Below, one piece after another: positions 1 through 9,024 of a stretch of 18,710 bases of DNA. A program made the translations under genes and the position numbers. The stretch comes from Ruminiclostridium sp. (lineage in GTDB: Bacteria > Bacillota_A > Clostridia > Oscillospirales > Ruminococcaceae). The stretch spans positions 1-18,710 of the forward strand of contig JAFZOA010000192.1 of NCBI GenBank assembly GCA_017550775.1, read 5' to 3'. Below the pieces are notes generated by a model. It had not been told where the DNA came from. It made no database searches and saw only the letters and a program-made list of their open reading frames with translations. The stretch's first letter is position 1. Every line of letters starts with the position of its first letter.

Positions 1-1
1 C

Positions 2-604
2 CACTACAAGCAGAGCGTGCGAGTGGTGGAGAAGATCGAGCGGGACGGCATGGGGCTCAACCTCACCGCCGAGGTGAAGAACGGCATACTCTGCCATACC
101 AACATGACCGCGGACACGCTTGAGGGCGTTACCGTGAAGTTTGCCGACAAGATAGCCTACCTGAACCATGACATAGAGGACGCGGTGCGGGGCGGAGTGC
201 TCGACCCGGATAATATACCGAAGGACGTGATAGACGTGCTCGGCAACAGCAAGAGCAAGCGCATCACCACCCTCGTAACCGACATCATAAACAACAGTAC
301 GGACGAGATACGCTATTCTCCGGAGGTGCGCGAGGCACACGACAAGCTCCGCAAATTCATGTTTGACGAGGTTTACTACGCCGCCGTGACCAACCGCGAG
401 AAGGATAAGGCGTGCTATGTGGTGGAATTTCTGTTCGACCACTACAAGCGCGACCCCGACGCGATGCCGGAGCTTTACAGGCGGCTCGCGAAACAGGACG
501 GGCTTGAAACTGCGGTCTGCGACTTTATAAGCTGCATGACCGACGAGTACGCGATAGATCTGTTTGAGGAGCTTTGTATCCCCAAGCAGTGGATAAGAGT
601 GTGA
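2..604 (+). CDS. dgt: dGTPase-like HD-domain phosphohydrolase (C-terminal part)
   Basis: The reading frame is open from base 2, so the gene begins outside the window and only about 200 C-terminal residues are present. The segment VKFADKIAYLNHDIEDAV matches the late conserved Asp-containing motif of the HD-superfamily dNTP triphosphohydrolases (dGTPase, Dgt), which cleave dGTP to deoxyguanosine and triphosphate in the cytoplasm. The N-terminal HD metal motif is not visible. The helical tail with a basic KSKRITTLVTDII stretch also fits the family. It lies 49 bp upstream of dnaG on the same strand; dgt-dnaG-rpoD is a common clostridial order, which supports the call. A GTG at 17 is inside the domain and is not the real start. 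Substrate specificity cannot be read from this fragment. Confidence 0.85.
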   Translation, partial: HYKQSVRVVEKIERDGMGLNLTAEVKNGILCHTNMTADTLEGVTVKFADKIAYLNHDIEDAVRGGVLDPDNIPKDVIDVLGNSKSKRITTLVTDIINNSTDEIRYSPEVREAHDKLRKFMFDEVYYAAVTNREKDKACYVVEFLFDHYKRDPDAMPELYRRLAKQDGLETAVCDFISCMTDEYAIDLFEELCIPKQWIRV

Positions 605-653
605 CCGCCGGATCTTTGATTCACAATGTGCGATCTGAAAAACAGGTGATTGA

Positions 654-2417
654 ATGAATCTGCCGGAAAGCTTCAAAGAGGAGCTCAAAGCAAGAAACGA
701 CATAGTGGACGTAATGTCTTCGTATGTCGAAATAAAGCGCGCGGGAAGGGATCATGTCTGCTCATGCCCGTTCCATTCGGAAAAGACACCTTCCTGCCAC
801 ATTTTTACCGAGACCCAGAGCTTTTACTGCTTCGGCTGTCACGCGGGCGGAGATGTGATACAGTTTATACGGCTCATCGAGCACTGCGAGTTCATGGAGA
901 GCGTGAGGATCCTCGCGGACAGAGCCGGTATGTCGCTCCCGGAGGACGGTGTTTCGGACGGGGTGAATATGCGCGCGAGGCTGCTCGCCATGAACCGTGA
1001 AGCCGCTCGGTATTACAGGGACGTGCTGCTCTCACCGGAGGGCAGAGAGGGGCTCGACTATCTCATGGGAAGACAGCTCACTCCGAACACTATCCGCAAG
1101 TACGGGCTCGGCTTCGCGCCGGACGGCTGGCACAACCTGCATTACTTCCTGCGGCAGAAGGGATATACCGAGGACGAAATGGAAGCGGGCGCTCTGCTCG
1201 TGCGGAATAACAATTCGCTGTACGACAAGTTCCGCAGACGTGTGATGTTCCCGATAATCGACAGGAGCGGCAATGTGATAGCCTTCGGCGGCCGCACCCT
1301 CGAACCTACCGCCCCCGCGAAGTATCTCAACAGCGACGAGACTATCGTGTTCCACAAGCGCGAGAGTCTGTTCTCGATAAACTTTGCCAAGAATACCAAG
1401 GAGAAGTTCCTGATACTCTGCGAGGGGTACATGGACGTGATAATGCTCAACCAGGCCGGCTTCGACAGCGCCGTGGCAACGCTCGGTACCGCGATAACCC
1501 CCCAGCAGGCGAACCTTATGAAGCGCTACGCCGGTGAGGTGAAGATATCTTATGACGCGGACAGCGCCGGACAGAACGCCGTCATGAAGGCGATAAATCT
1601 GCTGAATGAAGCCGGTGTCAAGGCAAGCGTGCTGGTTATACCCGACGCGAAGGACCCGGACGAATACATAAAGCGGTTCGGGGCGGAAAGCTTCCGCCAG
1701 ATACTCATGGGTACAAAGGACGCGCTGAAACACGAGTTCTCAAAGGCAGTCGAGGGTATAGATACCGATACCACCGAGGGAAAGGCGGAGTATCTCGAAA
1801 AGGCGATAGAGTTCATAGCGCAGATACGAAAGGATACGCAGCGCTCGGTGTATGAGTCCGAGACCGCCCGCGTCACGGGACAGCCCCTGTATGTCATACA
1901 CGATTTTGTCATTCAGCGCATGAAGCGCAACGCCGCGCGCACCGCAAAGAATACGGAGCGCGAGATAATACGCGGGGCGGTGAAGCGCGACGCGATAAAC
2001 CCCGAGGCAATGAACTTCCCGCGTGAGGAAAAGGCAGAGCGCGGTATCATCGCGTACCTGTTCCACTCGCCGGACTGCCTCCCTCATATCGAGAAGCGGC
2101 TTTCCCCCGAGGACTTCCCAACCGAGTTCCACCGCCGGGTCTATACCTTCACGGCGGAGAATATAAAAGCCGGCTATGAACCCGACCTTACCCTTATAGG
2201 AAGCGCGTTCACAGCCGAGGAAACGTCGAGAGTCACCGATATATGCTGTACCGCCAACGCGCTCCCCTACACGGGAGACAGACTTGACGAGTATATCAGG
2301 GTGCTTGCCGAGCACAGGCAGAAGGCGGGCGAAAAGCCTGTCACTCAGCTCAGCGATGACGAGCTGCTCGACAGAATGGAGGAGATGCGCAGACGTAAGC
2401 GCAGACCTCAGCAATAA
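654..2417 (+). CDS. dnaG: DNA primase DnaG
   Basis: This 587-residue protein has the full primase layout and a normal length. The N-terminal CHC2 zinc-binding domain has ligands C38, H41, C59 and C62 (CPFH and CFGC). The catalytic core includes GFGGRT-like motifs (IAFGGRTL) and a TOPRIM fold with the metal-binding Glu257 in LILCEGYMD and Asp301/Asp303 in YDADSAGQNA. The C-terminal helical part should contact the replicative helicase DnaB. It synthesises RNA primers for lagging-strand replication. The ATG at 654 follows AGGTGAT with a short spacer, and MNLPESFKEEL is a typical primase start. It lies between the dGTPase gene and rpoD, the usual replication/transcription cluster. Nothing abnormal was seen. 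Confidence 0.97.
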   Translation: MNLPESFKEELKARNDIVDVMSSYVEIKRAGRDHVCSCPFHSEKTPSCHIFTETQSFYCFGCHAGGDVIQFIRLIEHCEFMESVRILADRAGMSLPEDGVSDGVNMRARLLAMNREAARYYRDVLLSPEGREGLDYLMGRQLTPNTIRKYGLGFAPDGWHNLHYFLRQKGYTEDEMEAGALLVRNNNSLYDKFRRRVMFPIIDRSGNVIAFGGRTLEPTAPAKYLNSDETIVFHKRESLFSINFAKNTKEKFLILCEGYMDVIMLNQAGFDSAVATLGTAITPQQANLMKRYAGEVKISYDADSAGQNAVMKAINLLNEAGVKASVLVIPDAKDPDEYIKRFGAESFRQILMGTKDALKHEFSKAVEGIDTDTTEGKAEYLEKAIEFIAQIRKDTQRSVYESETARVTGQPLYVIHDFVIQRMKRNAARTAKNTEREIIRGAVKRDAINPEAMNFPREEKAERGIIAYLFHSPDCLPHIEKRLSPEDFPTEFHRRVYTFTAENIKAGYEPDLTLIGSAFTAEETSRVTDICCTANALPYTGDRLDEYIRVLAEHRQKAGEKPVTQLSDDELLDRMEEMRRRKRRPQQ

Positions 2418-2468
2418 CGATCATATCGGCATTATGCCGTTTTCAGGAAAGAAAGGACGTAAAACAGT

Positions 2469-3551
2469 ATGTCGGAAAAAAAATCACCGATCAGCGAACT
2501 TATCGAACACGGTAAGCAGAGCGGAAAACTCACCAGCCAGGAGATCAACGATGTTCTCGAAAGCTGCGACTTCGACGCGGAACAGATAGACAAGCTCTAT
2601 AACGACGTCGAGGAAAACAACATAGCGATCATCGACGACTTCACTATCGACGAGGATCTTGACTCGGCATTGTACCTCAGCGCCGACGACGACCTCGAAA
2701 TGGGACTAACGACCGACCAGATATCCATTGACGACCCGGTAAAGATCTATCTGAAGGAGATAGGGCGCGTTCCGCTTCTCACCCCGGAGGAGGAGATCGA
2801 GCTCGCACAGCGCATGATGCAGGGCGACCCCAACGCGAAAAAGCGCCTTTCCGAGGCGAACCTTCGCCTTGTGGTAAGTATCGCCAAGAAGTATGTCGGC
2901 CGCGGTATGCAGGTCCTCGACCTTATCCAGGAGGGCAACTTAGGTCTTATCAAGGCGGTCGAGAAGTTCGACTATACCAAGGGCTATAAGTTCTCCACCT
3001 ACGCCACATGGTGGATAAGACAGGCGATAACCCGTGCGATCGCGGATCAGGCGCGTACTATCCGCATACCCGTCCACATGGTAGAGACCATAACCAAGGT
3101 CAAGAAGGTAAGCAGCACGCTCCTGCACAAGAACGGTCGTGAAGCCACCGCCGAGGAGATAGCGGAGGAGCTTAAGCTCCCGCTCGACAGAGTACGCGAG
3201 ATAATCCGTATCTCTCAGGATCCCGTTTCCCTCGAAACTCCGATAGGCGAGGAGGAGGACAGCCACTTAGGCGACTTTATCCCCGACGAGGAAGCTCCCG
3301 CCCCCGCAGAGGCGGCTTCTCAGATGCTCCTCAAAGAGCAGCTCGACGAAGTCCTCGGAACGCTTACCGAGCGGGAGGGCAAGGTGCTTCGCCTGCGGTT
3401 CGGCCTTGACGACGGCAGACAGCGCACTCTCGAAGAGGTCGGCAAGGAGTTCAACGTCACCCGTGAGCGCATACGCCAGATCGAGGCGAAGGCGCTGCGC
3501 AAGCTCCGTCACCCGTCAAGAAGCAAGAAGCTTAAGGATTTTCTTGAATGA
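2469..3551 (+). CDS. rpoD: Primary RNA polymerase sigma factor RpoD (SigA)
   Basis: This 360-residue protein is a housekeeping sigma-70 factor of the short Gram-positive size. In order it has an acidic N-terminal region, region 1.2 ([17 protein letters not shown]), region 2 with the -10 recognition and melting helix ([19 protein letters not shown]), region 3, and region 4 with the helix-turn-helix [18 protein letters not shown] that reads the -35 element. It gives RNA polymerase its specificity for growth promoters. The ATG at 2469 is preceded by GAAAGGA at 2451-2457, a slightly long spacing. It follows dnaG by 51 bp and is probably co-transcribed with it. TTGNNN/TATAAT promoters found elsewhere in the window fit this factor. 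Confidence 0.97.
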   Translation: MSEKKSPISELIEHGKQSGKLTSQEINDVLESCDFDAEQIDKLYNDVEENNIAIIDDFTIDEDLDSALYLSADDDLEMGLTTDQISIDDPVKIYLKEIGRVPLLTPEEEIELAQRMMQGDPNAKKRLSEANLRLVVSIAKKYVGRGMQVLDLIQEGNLGLIKAVEKFDYTKGYKFSTYATWWIRQAITRAIADQARTIRIPVHMVETITKVKKVSSTLLHKNGREATAEEIAEELKLPLDRVREIIRISQDPVSLETPIGEEEDSHLGDFIPDEEAPAPAEAASQMLLKEQLDEVLGTLTEREGKVLRLRFGLDDGRQRTLEEVGKEFNVTRERIRQIEAKALRKLRHPSRSKKLKDFLE

Positions 3552-3579
3552 TAAAATGTGAAGCGAAAGGAAATTGTCA

Positions 3580-5730
3580 ATGAGTACGAAAAATACAGCC
3601 ACCGAGCTCAAACCGCAGGGCGACCTTGTGTTTGCCCTTGATATAGGTACAAGAACGGTCGTCGGTATCATCGGCGAGTACATAGACGATAAATTCTATC
3701 TCCAGGACTATGTGAGCGTTCCCCACACCAAGCGCGCAATGGTGGACGGTCAGGTCGAGGATATAAAGCAGGTCGCAAAGATCGTTTCTCAGGTCAAGGC
3801 ACAGCTTGAAGAGAAGAACGGCGTCCAGCTCACCCGCGTGTCCATAGCCGCGGCGGGGCGTGCGCTGAAGACCCGCCAGGTCACAATGGAGTTCGACATA
3901 TCCGACCGTGAGGCGCTTACAGAAGACATGGTCAAGTCAATGGAGATCGAGACCATACAGAAGGCGCAGGCGGAGCTCGACGCGGGAAGCGGCAGAACGA
4001 TATTCTACTGCGTCGGACACTCTATCATAAACTATATGTTCGACGACTACAAGATCATCAGTCTTGAAGGGCACAAGGGAGAAAAGGTCGCAATAGAGCT
4101 TGTTGCGGCATTCCTGCCGAATATTGTCGTGGAAGGTCTGTATTCGGTAATGGATCTCAACGGCCTTGAGGTCACAAGCCTTACTCTTGAGCCTATCGCC
4201 GCGATGAACGTCATCGTCCCGCCCGAGATACGGCTCATCAACATAGCGCTTATCGACATCGGCGCCGGTACGTCGGATATCGCGATCGCGAAGAACGGCT
4301 CGGTGGTCGCGTATGCCATGGCTACCACGGCGGGCGACGAGATAACCGAGGAGATAATCCGCTCTTACCTCGTTGACTTCAACACCGCCGAGATGATAAA
4401 GCAGTCCTGCTCGAACGGCGAGAAGGAGGTAGAGTACCGCGATATCCTCGGCAACGTCCACAAGGTCAAGGCGGAGGAAATAGCGGAAATGCTCGATCCC
4501 GCCGTAGATACCCTCGCGGAGACTATCTGCAACGCGATCAAGGAGGCTAACGGCACTTCCCCGTCCGCGGTATTCTTAGTCGGCGGCGGAAGCCTTATCG
4601 AAGGTCTTACCCCGCTCGTAGCCGAAAAGCTCGGTATCGACGAGACCCGTGTCGCTATCGGCGGCGGCGACTTCTTAAAGAATGTTGACGAATGCGGCGC
4701 GAAGCTCGGCGCGGAGTATGTTACTCCCCTCGGTATCGCGGTAACATCTATGCTCAATCAGGGCTATGACTTCTCGGTAATCACCGTCAACGACAGTAAG
4801 GTGCGCGTGTTCGACACCAAGCAGCTCAGCGTGTACGAAGCTCTCACGATAGCGGGCTACAAGTCAAACGAGATCATGGGCCGCAGCGGAAGAAGCCTTT
4901 CCTACACCCTCAACGGCGTGAGAAAGACCATAAAGGGCGGCGCAATGACTCCGGCGGAGGTATTCGTCAACGAGCGCCCCGCCTCGATCATGACCAAGGT
5001 GACGCAGGGCGACCGTATCCGCATAACACCTGCCATGAGCGGTCAGAACGCCTCCGCGAAGCTCTCCGATATCCTCGGGTATGAGCGCTTCAACGACGGT
5101 ATAGTGACCTTCGGCGGCGAGACTTACGCTATCGGGCTCAAAGCCACGGTCAACGGCGAGAAGAAGGACCCCGACTACTATATCCAGCCCCTTGACAGCA
5201 TCGAGTCCTCCGGCATCGTTACCTTCGGCGACCTGCTCCGCATTATGGACGCGGGCTACGAGGGCGTTGAGTACCGTGTCGGCGACAATGTGATAGACGA
5301 GAACTATGTTCTGAAAGACGGCGCCGTGATCGACGTATTTGACAGCTACGGCAACATCATCGGCACCTCCGAGGTTCCGCCCGAAGAGCCGGCTGTACAG
5401 GAGGAAGCACCTGCCGTACAGGCACCGTCCTTCACCGCTCCCGAGCCCGTTTCCGAGGAAGCGTCCGCACAGCCCGCCGCGATGTCCCCGAACGCGATAC
5501 CCTTCAACGGCAGAGGTATCAACGTTGAGATCAACGGCGAGCATGTCACACTTGCCCCCCGTAACGGCGACTATATCCTGCTCGACCTGCTCAACAGCAT
5601 CAATATAGACCCCGCAGTTCCCAACAGCGAGATAATTCTGGAGATAAACGGCGCTCCCGCCAATTTCAGCAGCTACATCTCCGACGGCGACCGCGCGGTG
5701 ATAAAAGTTCAGGAAAGAATCGGAAGCTGA
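3580..5730 (+). CDS. FtsA/PilM-like actin-fold ATPase with long C-terminal extension
   Basis: The first ~380 residues form an actin/HSP70-fold ATPase of the FtsA/PilM group: phosphate-1 motif ALDIGTRTVVGIIG (Asp21), an FtsA-type inserted subdomain (VEDIKQVAKIVSQVK and VSIAAAGRAL), phosphate-2 motif IDIGAGTSDIAI (Asp226) and adenosine motif VFLVGGGSLIEGL. This suggests a cytoplasmic, membrane-associated cell-division or envelope-assembly role. At 716 residues it is far longer than classical FtsA (~420). The extension seems to hold beta-grasp-like segments near residues 437-485, 505-590 and 646-714, with a Pro/Ala/Glu-rich linker at ~599-644 before the last one. ATG 3580 is chosen over TTG 3574 because GAAAGG (3565-3570) is correctly spaced for it. 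It lies 28 bp after rpoD and overlaps the next gene by 1 nt. The partner is unknown; no typical membrane-targeting C-terminal helix was seen. Confidence 0.85.
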   Translation: MSTKNTATELKPQGDLVFALDIGTRTVVGIIGEYIDDKFYLQDYVSVPHTKRAMVDGQVEDIKQVAKIVSQVKAQLEEKNGVQLTRVSIAAAGRALKTRQVTMEFDISDREALTEDMVKSMEIETIQKAQAELDAGSGRTIFYCVGHSIINYMFDDYKIISLEGHKGEKVAIELVAAFLPNIVVEGLYSVMDLNGLEVTSLTLEPIAAMNVIVPPEIRLINIALIDIGAGTSDIAIAKNGSVVAYAMATTAGDEITEEIIRSYLVDFNTAEMIKQSCSNGEKEVEYRDILGNVHKVKAEEIAEMLDPAVDTLAETICNAIKEANGTSPSAVFLVGGGSLIEGLTPLVAEKLGIDETRVAIGGGDFLKNVDECGAKLGAEYVTPLGIAVTSMLNQGYDFSVITVNDSKVRVFDTKQLSVYEALTIAGYKSNEIMGRSGRSLSYTLNGVRKTIKGGAMTPAEVFVNERPASIMTKVTQGDRIRITPAMSGQNASAKLSDILGYERFNDGIVTFGGETYAIGLKATVNGEKKDPDYYIQPLDSIESSGIVTFGDLLRIMDAGYEGVEYRVGDNVIDENYVLKDGAVIDVFDSYGNIIGTSEVPPEEPAVQEEAPAVQAPSFTAPEPVSEEASAQPAAMSPNAIPFNGRGINVEINGEHVTLAPRNGDYILLDLLNSINIDPAVPNSEIILEINGAPANFSSYISDGDRAVIKVQERIGS

Positions 5731-7382
5731 TGAAGAAACGATCAACGGCTGCTCTGCTTGCCGCCGTGCTGATGCTTGGGGGCTGCTCGACAGAGCTTGA
5801 CTACTCCGAGATCACGCTTCCGCCGCAGTACACCGAGAAAGCGCCCGACCCGGACGCCGACAAGGACAGGCTCCAGGAGTCGGTCATAATCCCCGAGAAC
5901 TTCGCGGTGGCTACCTACTCCCCCATGTCCTTCATTATCGACCCGACGGACTACGACGAGACGATACAGCTTGAATTCGGCTCCGGCTCACAGACCTACA
6001 CGAGCGGGCTTTCCGGCTTCAACGGCGAAGGGTTTATATGTCTCGGCGACCACGAGTACGCCTCGGTGGAGTTCGTCGTCCCGAGCTCGCAGTACTACGA
6101 CATTACCGTACGCCTGTGCAGCAACAGCACCAAGGTCGCGGTGATGACCGGCGGAAGCAGCGAAGTAACAAGTCCCGACGGTGACTACATGACGCTCGAC
6201 GGAACTGTTGTCGGTGCAGTCTATGCCGGCACGGGCAACGAGTTCGAGCCGTACTCGCTCAAAGGCGTGTACCTCGGCAAGGGCGAGAACAAGATCACAT
6301 TGCAGGTATTGTCCGGCACCGCCTACATCGACGAGATCACTCTGAAAAACGGGAATACCGTCCAGAAGCTCGCCTATGAAGTGTCAAACGCCTGTGTTGA
6401 CCCGAATGCGGCGCTCAATACCAAGACCGTCAAGCGCTATCTCGCGGATGTTTACGGCAACCGCGTCATAACCGGGCAGTTCGTGTCCTCCGGCACCAAC
6501 ACCGAGATAAATGCCGTGTATATGTCCACCGGTCGGTACAGTGCGCTTCGCTGCGCGGACATCGGAATCTTCTCCGAGTATTACCAGGGCGCGGACAAGA
6601 ACGACGAAAACGAGATACCTACCGCGATAAACTGGTGGAAGAGCGGAGGGCTTGTAAGCTACTCATGGTACTGGCAGTCCCCGCTTTCCGACAAGCCGTC
6701 CTGCTTTACACAGCTCACCGACTTTGATCTGAAAAAAGCCGTTACGGACAGCGATATCGCCGATATGAGCCCCGCCTCTCTTGAAGCGTATGTTCAGACC
6801 GGAAGGATAAGCAAGGAATGCCTTGCCCTCATAAGCGACATTGACGCGATAGCTCAGAAGCTCAGGCTGCTTGAGATGCAGGACGTGCCGGTATTGTTCC
6901 GACCCATGCCCGAGGCGGGCAACGGCTGGTACTGGTGGGGCTGTGACAGCGAGAGCTACCTGTGGCTGTACAAATTCCTGTTCACGCGCATGACAGAGTA
7001 CCATAAGCTCACCAATCTTATCTGGGTATGGGACGGCGAGAGCTATGACTACTACCCCGGCGACGAATACGTTGACATTGTGGGCATGGATATGTACACC
7101 TCGTATGACATATCCGGCAACAGCCGCATGATGGACGCTATCGGATATACGATCAAGAGCAAGTCCACCGCGCTCACGGAATGCGGGCGCATACCCAACC
7201 CCGACTATCTTGCGCGGGACGGTGCGTACTGGCTGTGGTTCGCGCTCTGGAAGGGCGACTACATCATCAACAGCAACGGGAGCATACAGTACTCCCATGT
7301 CAGTGCCGAAGAGCTCGACTATGCGTACAACAACGAGCTATTCATAACGCGCGACGAACTCCCCGACTTCTCACGCTATTGA
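5730..7382 (+). CDS. Lipoprotein with CBM35-like domain and GH26 (beta-mannanase-like) domain
   Basis: This 550-residue protein starts with a lipoprotein signal peptide (MKKRSTAALLAAVLMLGGC), so it is probably anchored to the outer face of the membrane. Residues ~65-210 resemble a carbohydrate-binding module of the CBM35/CBM6 type (VEFVVPSSQYYDITVRL, GKGENKITLQV, AYIDEITLKNG). Residues ~225-540 look like a GH26 hydrolase: GNRVITGQF near its start, RPMPEAGNGWYWWG with probable acid/base Glu395, LIWVWDGES, and ALTECGR with probable nucleophile Glu484. GH26 enzymes mostly cleave beta-mannans. The His that normally precedes the acid/base Glu is Pro394 here, so activity or specificity may differ. 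The ATG at 5730 overlaps the preceding TGA (TGATG), implying translational coupling to the FtsA-like gene. A terminator follows 13 bp after the stop. Confidence 0.82.
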   Translation: MKKRSTAALLAAVLMLGGCSTELDYSEITLPPQYTEKAPDPDADKDRLQESVIIPENFAVATYSPMSFIIDPTDYDETIQLEFGSGSQTYTSGLSGFNGEGFICLGDHEYASVEFVVPSSQYYDITVRLCSNSTKVAVMTGGSSEVTSPDGDYMTLDGTVVGAVYAGTGNEFEPYSLKGVYLGKGENKITLQVLSGTAYIDEITLKNGNTVQKLAYEVSNACVDPNAALNTKTVKRYLADVYGNRVITGQFVSSGTNTEINAVYMSTGRYSALRCADIGIFSEYYQGADKNDENEIPTAINWWKSGGLVSYSWYWQSPLSDKPSCFTQLTDFDLKKAVTDSDIADMSPASLEAYVQTGRISKECLALISDIDAIAQKLRLLEMQDVPVLFRPMPEAGNGWYWWGCDSESYLWLYKFLFTRMTEYHKLTNLIWVWDGESYDYYPGDEYVDIVGMDMYTSYDISGNSRMMDAIGYTIKSKSTALTECGRIPNPDYLARDGAYWLWFALWKGDYIINSNGSIQYSHVSAEELDYAYNNELFITRDELPDFSRY

Positions 7383-7394
7383 AATAAAAAACAG

Positions 7395-7430
7395 AGACCC
7401 CCGAACTTTAAAGTTCGGAGGTCTTTCTTT
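7395..7430. terminator. Bidirectional rho-independent terminator
   Basis: A near-perfect hairpin has AGACC (7395-7399) pairing with GGTCT (7420-7424) around the 18-bp palindrome CCGAACTTTAAAGTTCGG (7401-7418), with one C/A mismatch. On the + strand it is followed by TTTCTTT. On the - strand it is followed by CTGTTTTTTATTT. It lies between the converging GH26 gene (stop 7382) and SpoIID gene (stop at 7435), so it can end both transcripts. Confidence 0.93.
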
Positions 7431-7434
7431 GTAT

Positions 7435-8994
7435 TTACTTTATTACTGCTCCGGGATAGTAGAAATCAAGTATCTGCTGATAGTTGTAGCCGAACTTCGA
7501 CGCGAGGATATTTGCGCCGTGCTGGCTGAAGCCTACGCAGTGACCGTAGCCGTAGGTGGTGATCGTGAACTCGTCGCTCTCCTTGTCGTAGTCTATCTCA
7601 AAGCAAGCGGAGCGGATATCATAGTCCATGATCTGTTCGCGGAACACTCGTCCCGTGATATTCACGTCGCGGGTGCCGTTGTTGTAGGTCGTATAGCCGC
7701 CTATCGACATCTGTCCGACGAAGATCTCGTCCGTGTAGGAGATTATCTTTATCCATTCGGACGGGTCGCCCGAGAGAACGATGCCGGTACAGTTGCTCAC
7801 ATAGGTCTTTATCTCGTCGGAGGTGAAGGTGACCTTCCTGCCGTAGTTGATATCGTACTCCTTGTCTATGAAGCCGGTATCCTTGCTTTGCAGGTACGGA
7901 TAGTCGATGCCCCAGACATTCTTTGCGGATGCGGTGCGTCCGGCCGTGGACGCGGTATATACCGCCTGAATGAGCGTTCCGTCGTAGTACAGCGCCTTGC
8001 CGAGCACCTGCTTAACAAGGTTTCTGACCTTCTCGCTCGGATTGCTCTTTGCTATGTAAGCGTTCTGGTTGTTGAGGTTGTAGTACTTAATGTAGGTGTA
8101 GGTAGCGATCGCCTGCGCCTTTATCGCCTCGTCGTCGAACACGTCGCTTATCTCCGCCATGACAGCCGCCGAAACTATGTTGAGCGCAGTGTCGGTGATT
8201 ATCGTGCCGCCCGCGTTGACAGTGAATATCTCGTTATTCGCGTCAACGGTCGGTTCTTCTGCGGTAGTTGTCGTGGCCTTGGTCGTGGTCTCGGCTGTGG
8301 TCTCCGCAGTGGTGGTAGTCTCGGTCGTGATGATAGTCACATCTCCGCCGACGTAATCATCCTCGGGAGGCTCGGTCTCCTCTTCGTCCTCGTCCTCGTC
8401 CTCATCGGGAAGAACAGGTTCTTCCGGCTCGTCGTCCTCGATATCATCCGCGTCCTCATCCTCGGTGACCGCCGCAGGAGTGGTAGTGGTGGTAGTCTCG
8501 GGGGGCGCGGTGGTGGTAACAGCCGCCGTTGTTGCCGCGGTAGTGGTAGTTTCGGGCGGTACCGTAGTCGTTTCCGGAGGTGCCGTGGTCTCGGGCGGAG
8601 GTGCGGTGGTCGTGGTAACGGGTACGGTGTAGTCGAGATCGTCGCCGCTCATGATGAAGTCCGCAGCCTCGGTGGTCGTGGTCACGGAAGCGGTGGTGTC
8701 GTCGTCGCCGGGGATAAGGAGCATGGTCTCTGTGCGGGTATAATCCGCGAGAGAGGGTTTATAGCCGTTCATGACGTTCAGCTCCGTGGCGTAGGTATAT
8801 ACCGCCATGCCCTCCTCGTTGACTCCGGAGGTTACTGCCGGCGCGGAAACGGGCGCGGGAACGCTTACGTTCTCCGCCTGTGCGTCTATGCTGACATCTA
8901 TGCTTTCTATCGTGCCCATAATGCCGAACAGGAACACATAGATGCAGATAATGATGAGGGATATCGTTATCTTGATGACAGATCCTTTTTCCGT
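7435..8994 (-). CDS. Membrane-anchored SpoIID/LytB-domain protein with Thr/Pro-rich linker
   Basis: The C-terminal half is a SpoIID/LytB domain, the peptidoglycan lytic transglycosylase fold used in engulfment and in activating amidases. It contains AAVMAEISD with the family's catalytic-type Glu (residue 281 from the start used here), EAIKAQAIATYTYIKY, and GYGHCVGFSQHGAN. Residues ~90-230 are a Thr/Pro/acidic linker (PPETTT repeats, Asp/Glu runs), a cell-wall-spanning type. The first conventional start, GTG 8937, would cut off most of a transmembrane helix (IKITISLIIICIYVFLFG) encoded in frame upstream. I therefore place the start at ACG 8994, six bases after a perfect GGAGGT (9006-9001), giving 519 residues; GTG 8937 gives 500. 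It is the last gene of the sortase block, 30 bp after a sortase. True SpoIID is shorter and lacks this linker, so it is a relative rather than the sporulation protein itself. Confidence 0.85.
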   Translation of the reverse strand, partial: TEKGSVIKITISLIIICIYVFLFGIMGTIESIDVSIDAQAENVSVPAPVSAPAVTSGVNEEGMAVYTYATELNVMNGYKPSLADYTRTETMLLIPGDDDTTASVTTTTEAADFIMSGDDLDYTVPVTTTTAPPPETTAPPETTTVPPETTTTAATTAAVTTTAPPETTTTTTPAAVTEDEDADDIEDDEPEEPVLPDEDEDEDEEETEPPEDDYVGGDVTIITTETTTTAETTAETTTKATTTTAEEPTVDANNEIFTVNAGGTIITDTALNIVSAAVMAEISDVFDDEAIKAQAIATYTYIKYYNLNNQNAYIAKSNPSEKVRNLVKQVLGKALYYDGTLIQAVYTASTAGRTASAKNVWGIDYPYLQSKDTGFIDKEYDINYGRKVTFTSDEIKTYVSNCTGIVLSGDPSEWIKIISYTDEIFVGQMSIGGYTTYNNGTRDVNITGRVFREQIMDYDIRSACFEIDYDKESDEFTITTYGYGHCVGFSQHGANILASKFGYNYQQILDFYYPGAVIK

Positions 8995-9024
8995 AGTCTC
9001 ACCTCCGGGCGGGGCGAACCCCGT

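Noticed and set aside
1032..1733. Long - strand frames opposite dnaG (also 1740-2414) and opposite the FtsA-like gene (4864-5745)
   Set aside because: They are shadows of well-recognised + strand genes with no ribosome sites and no recognisable domains.
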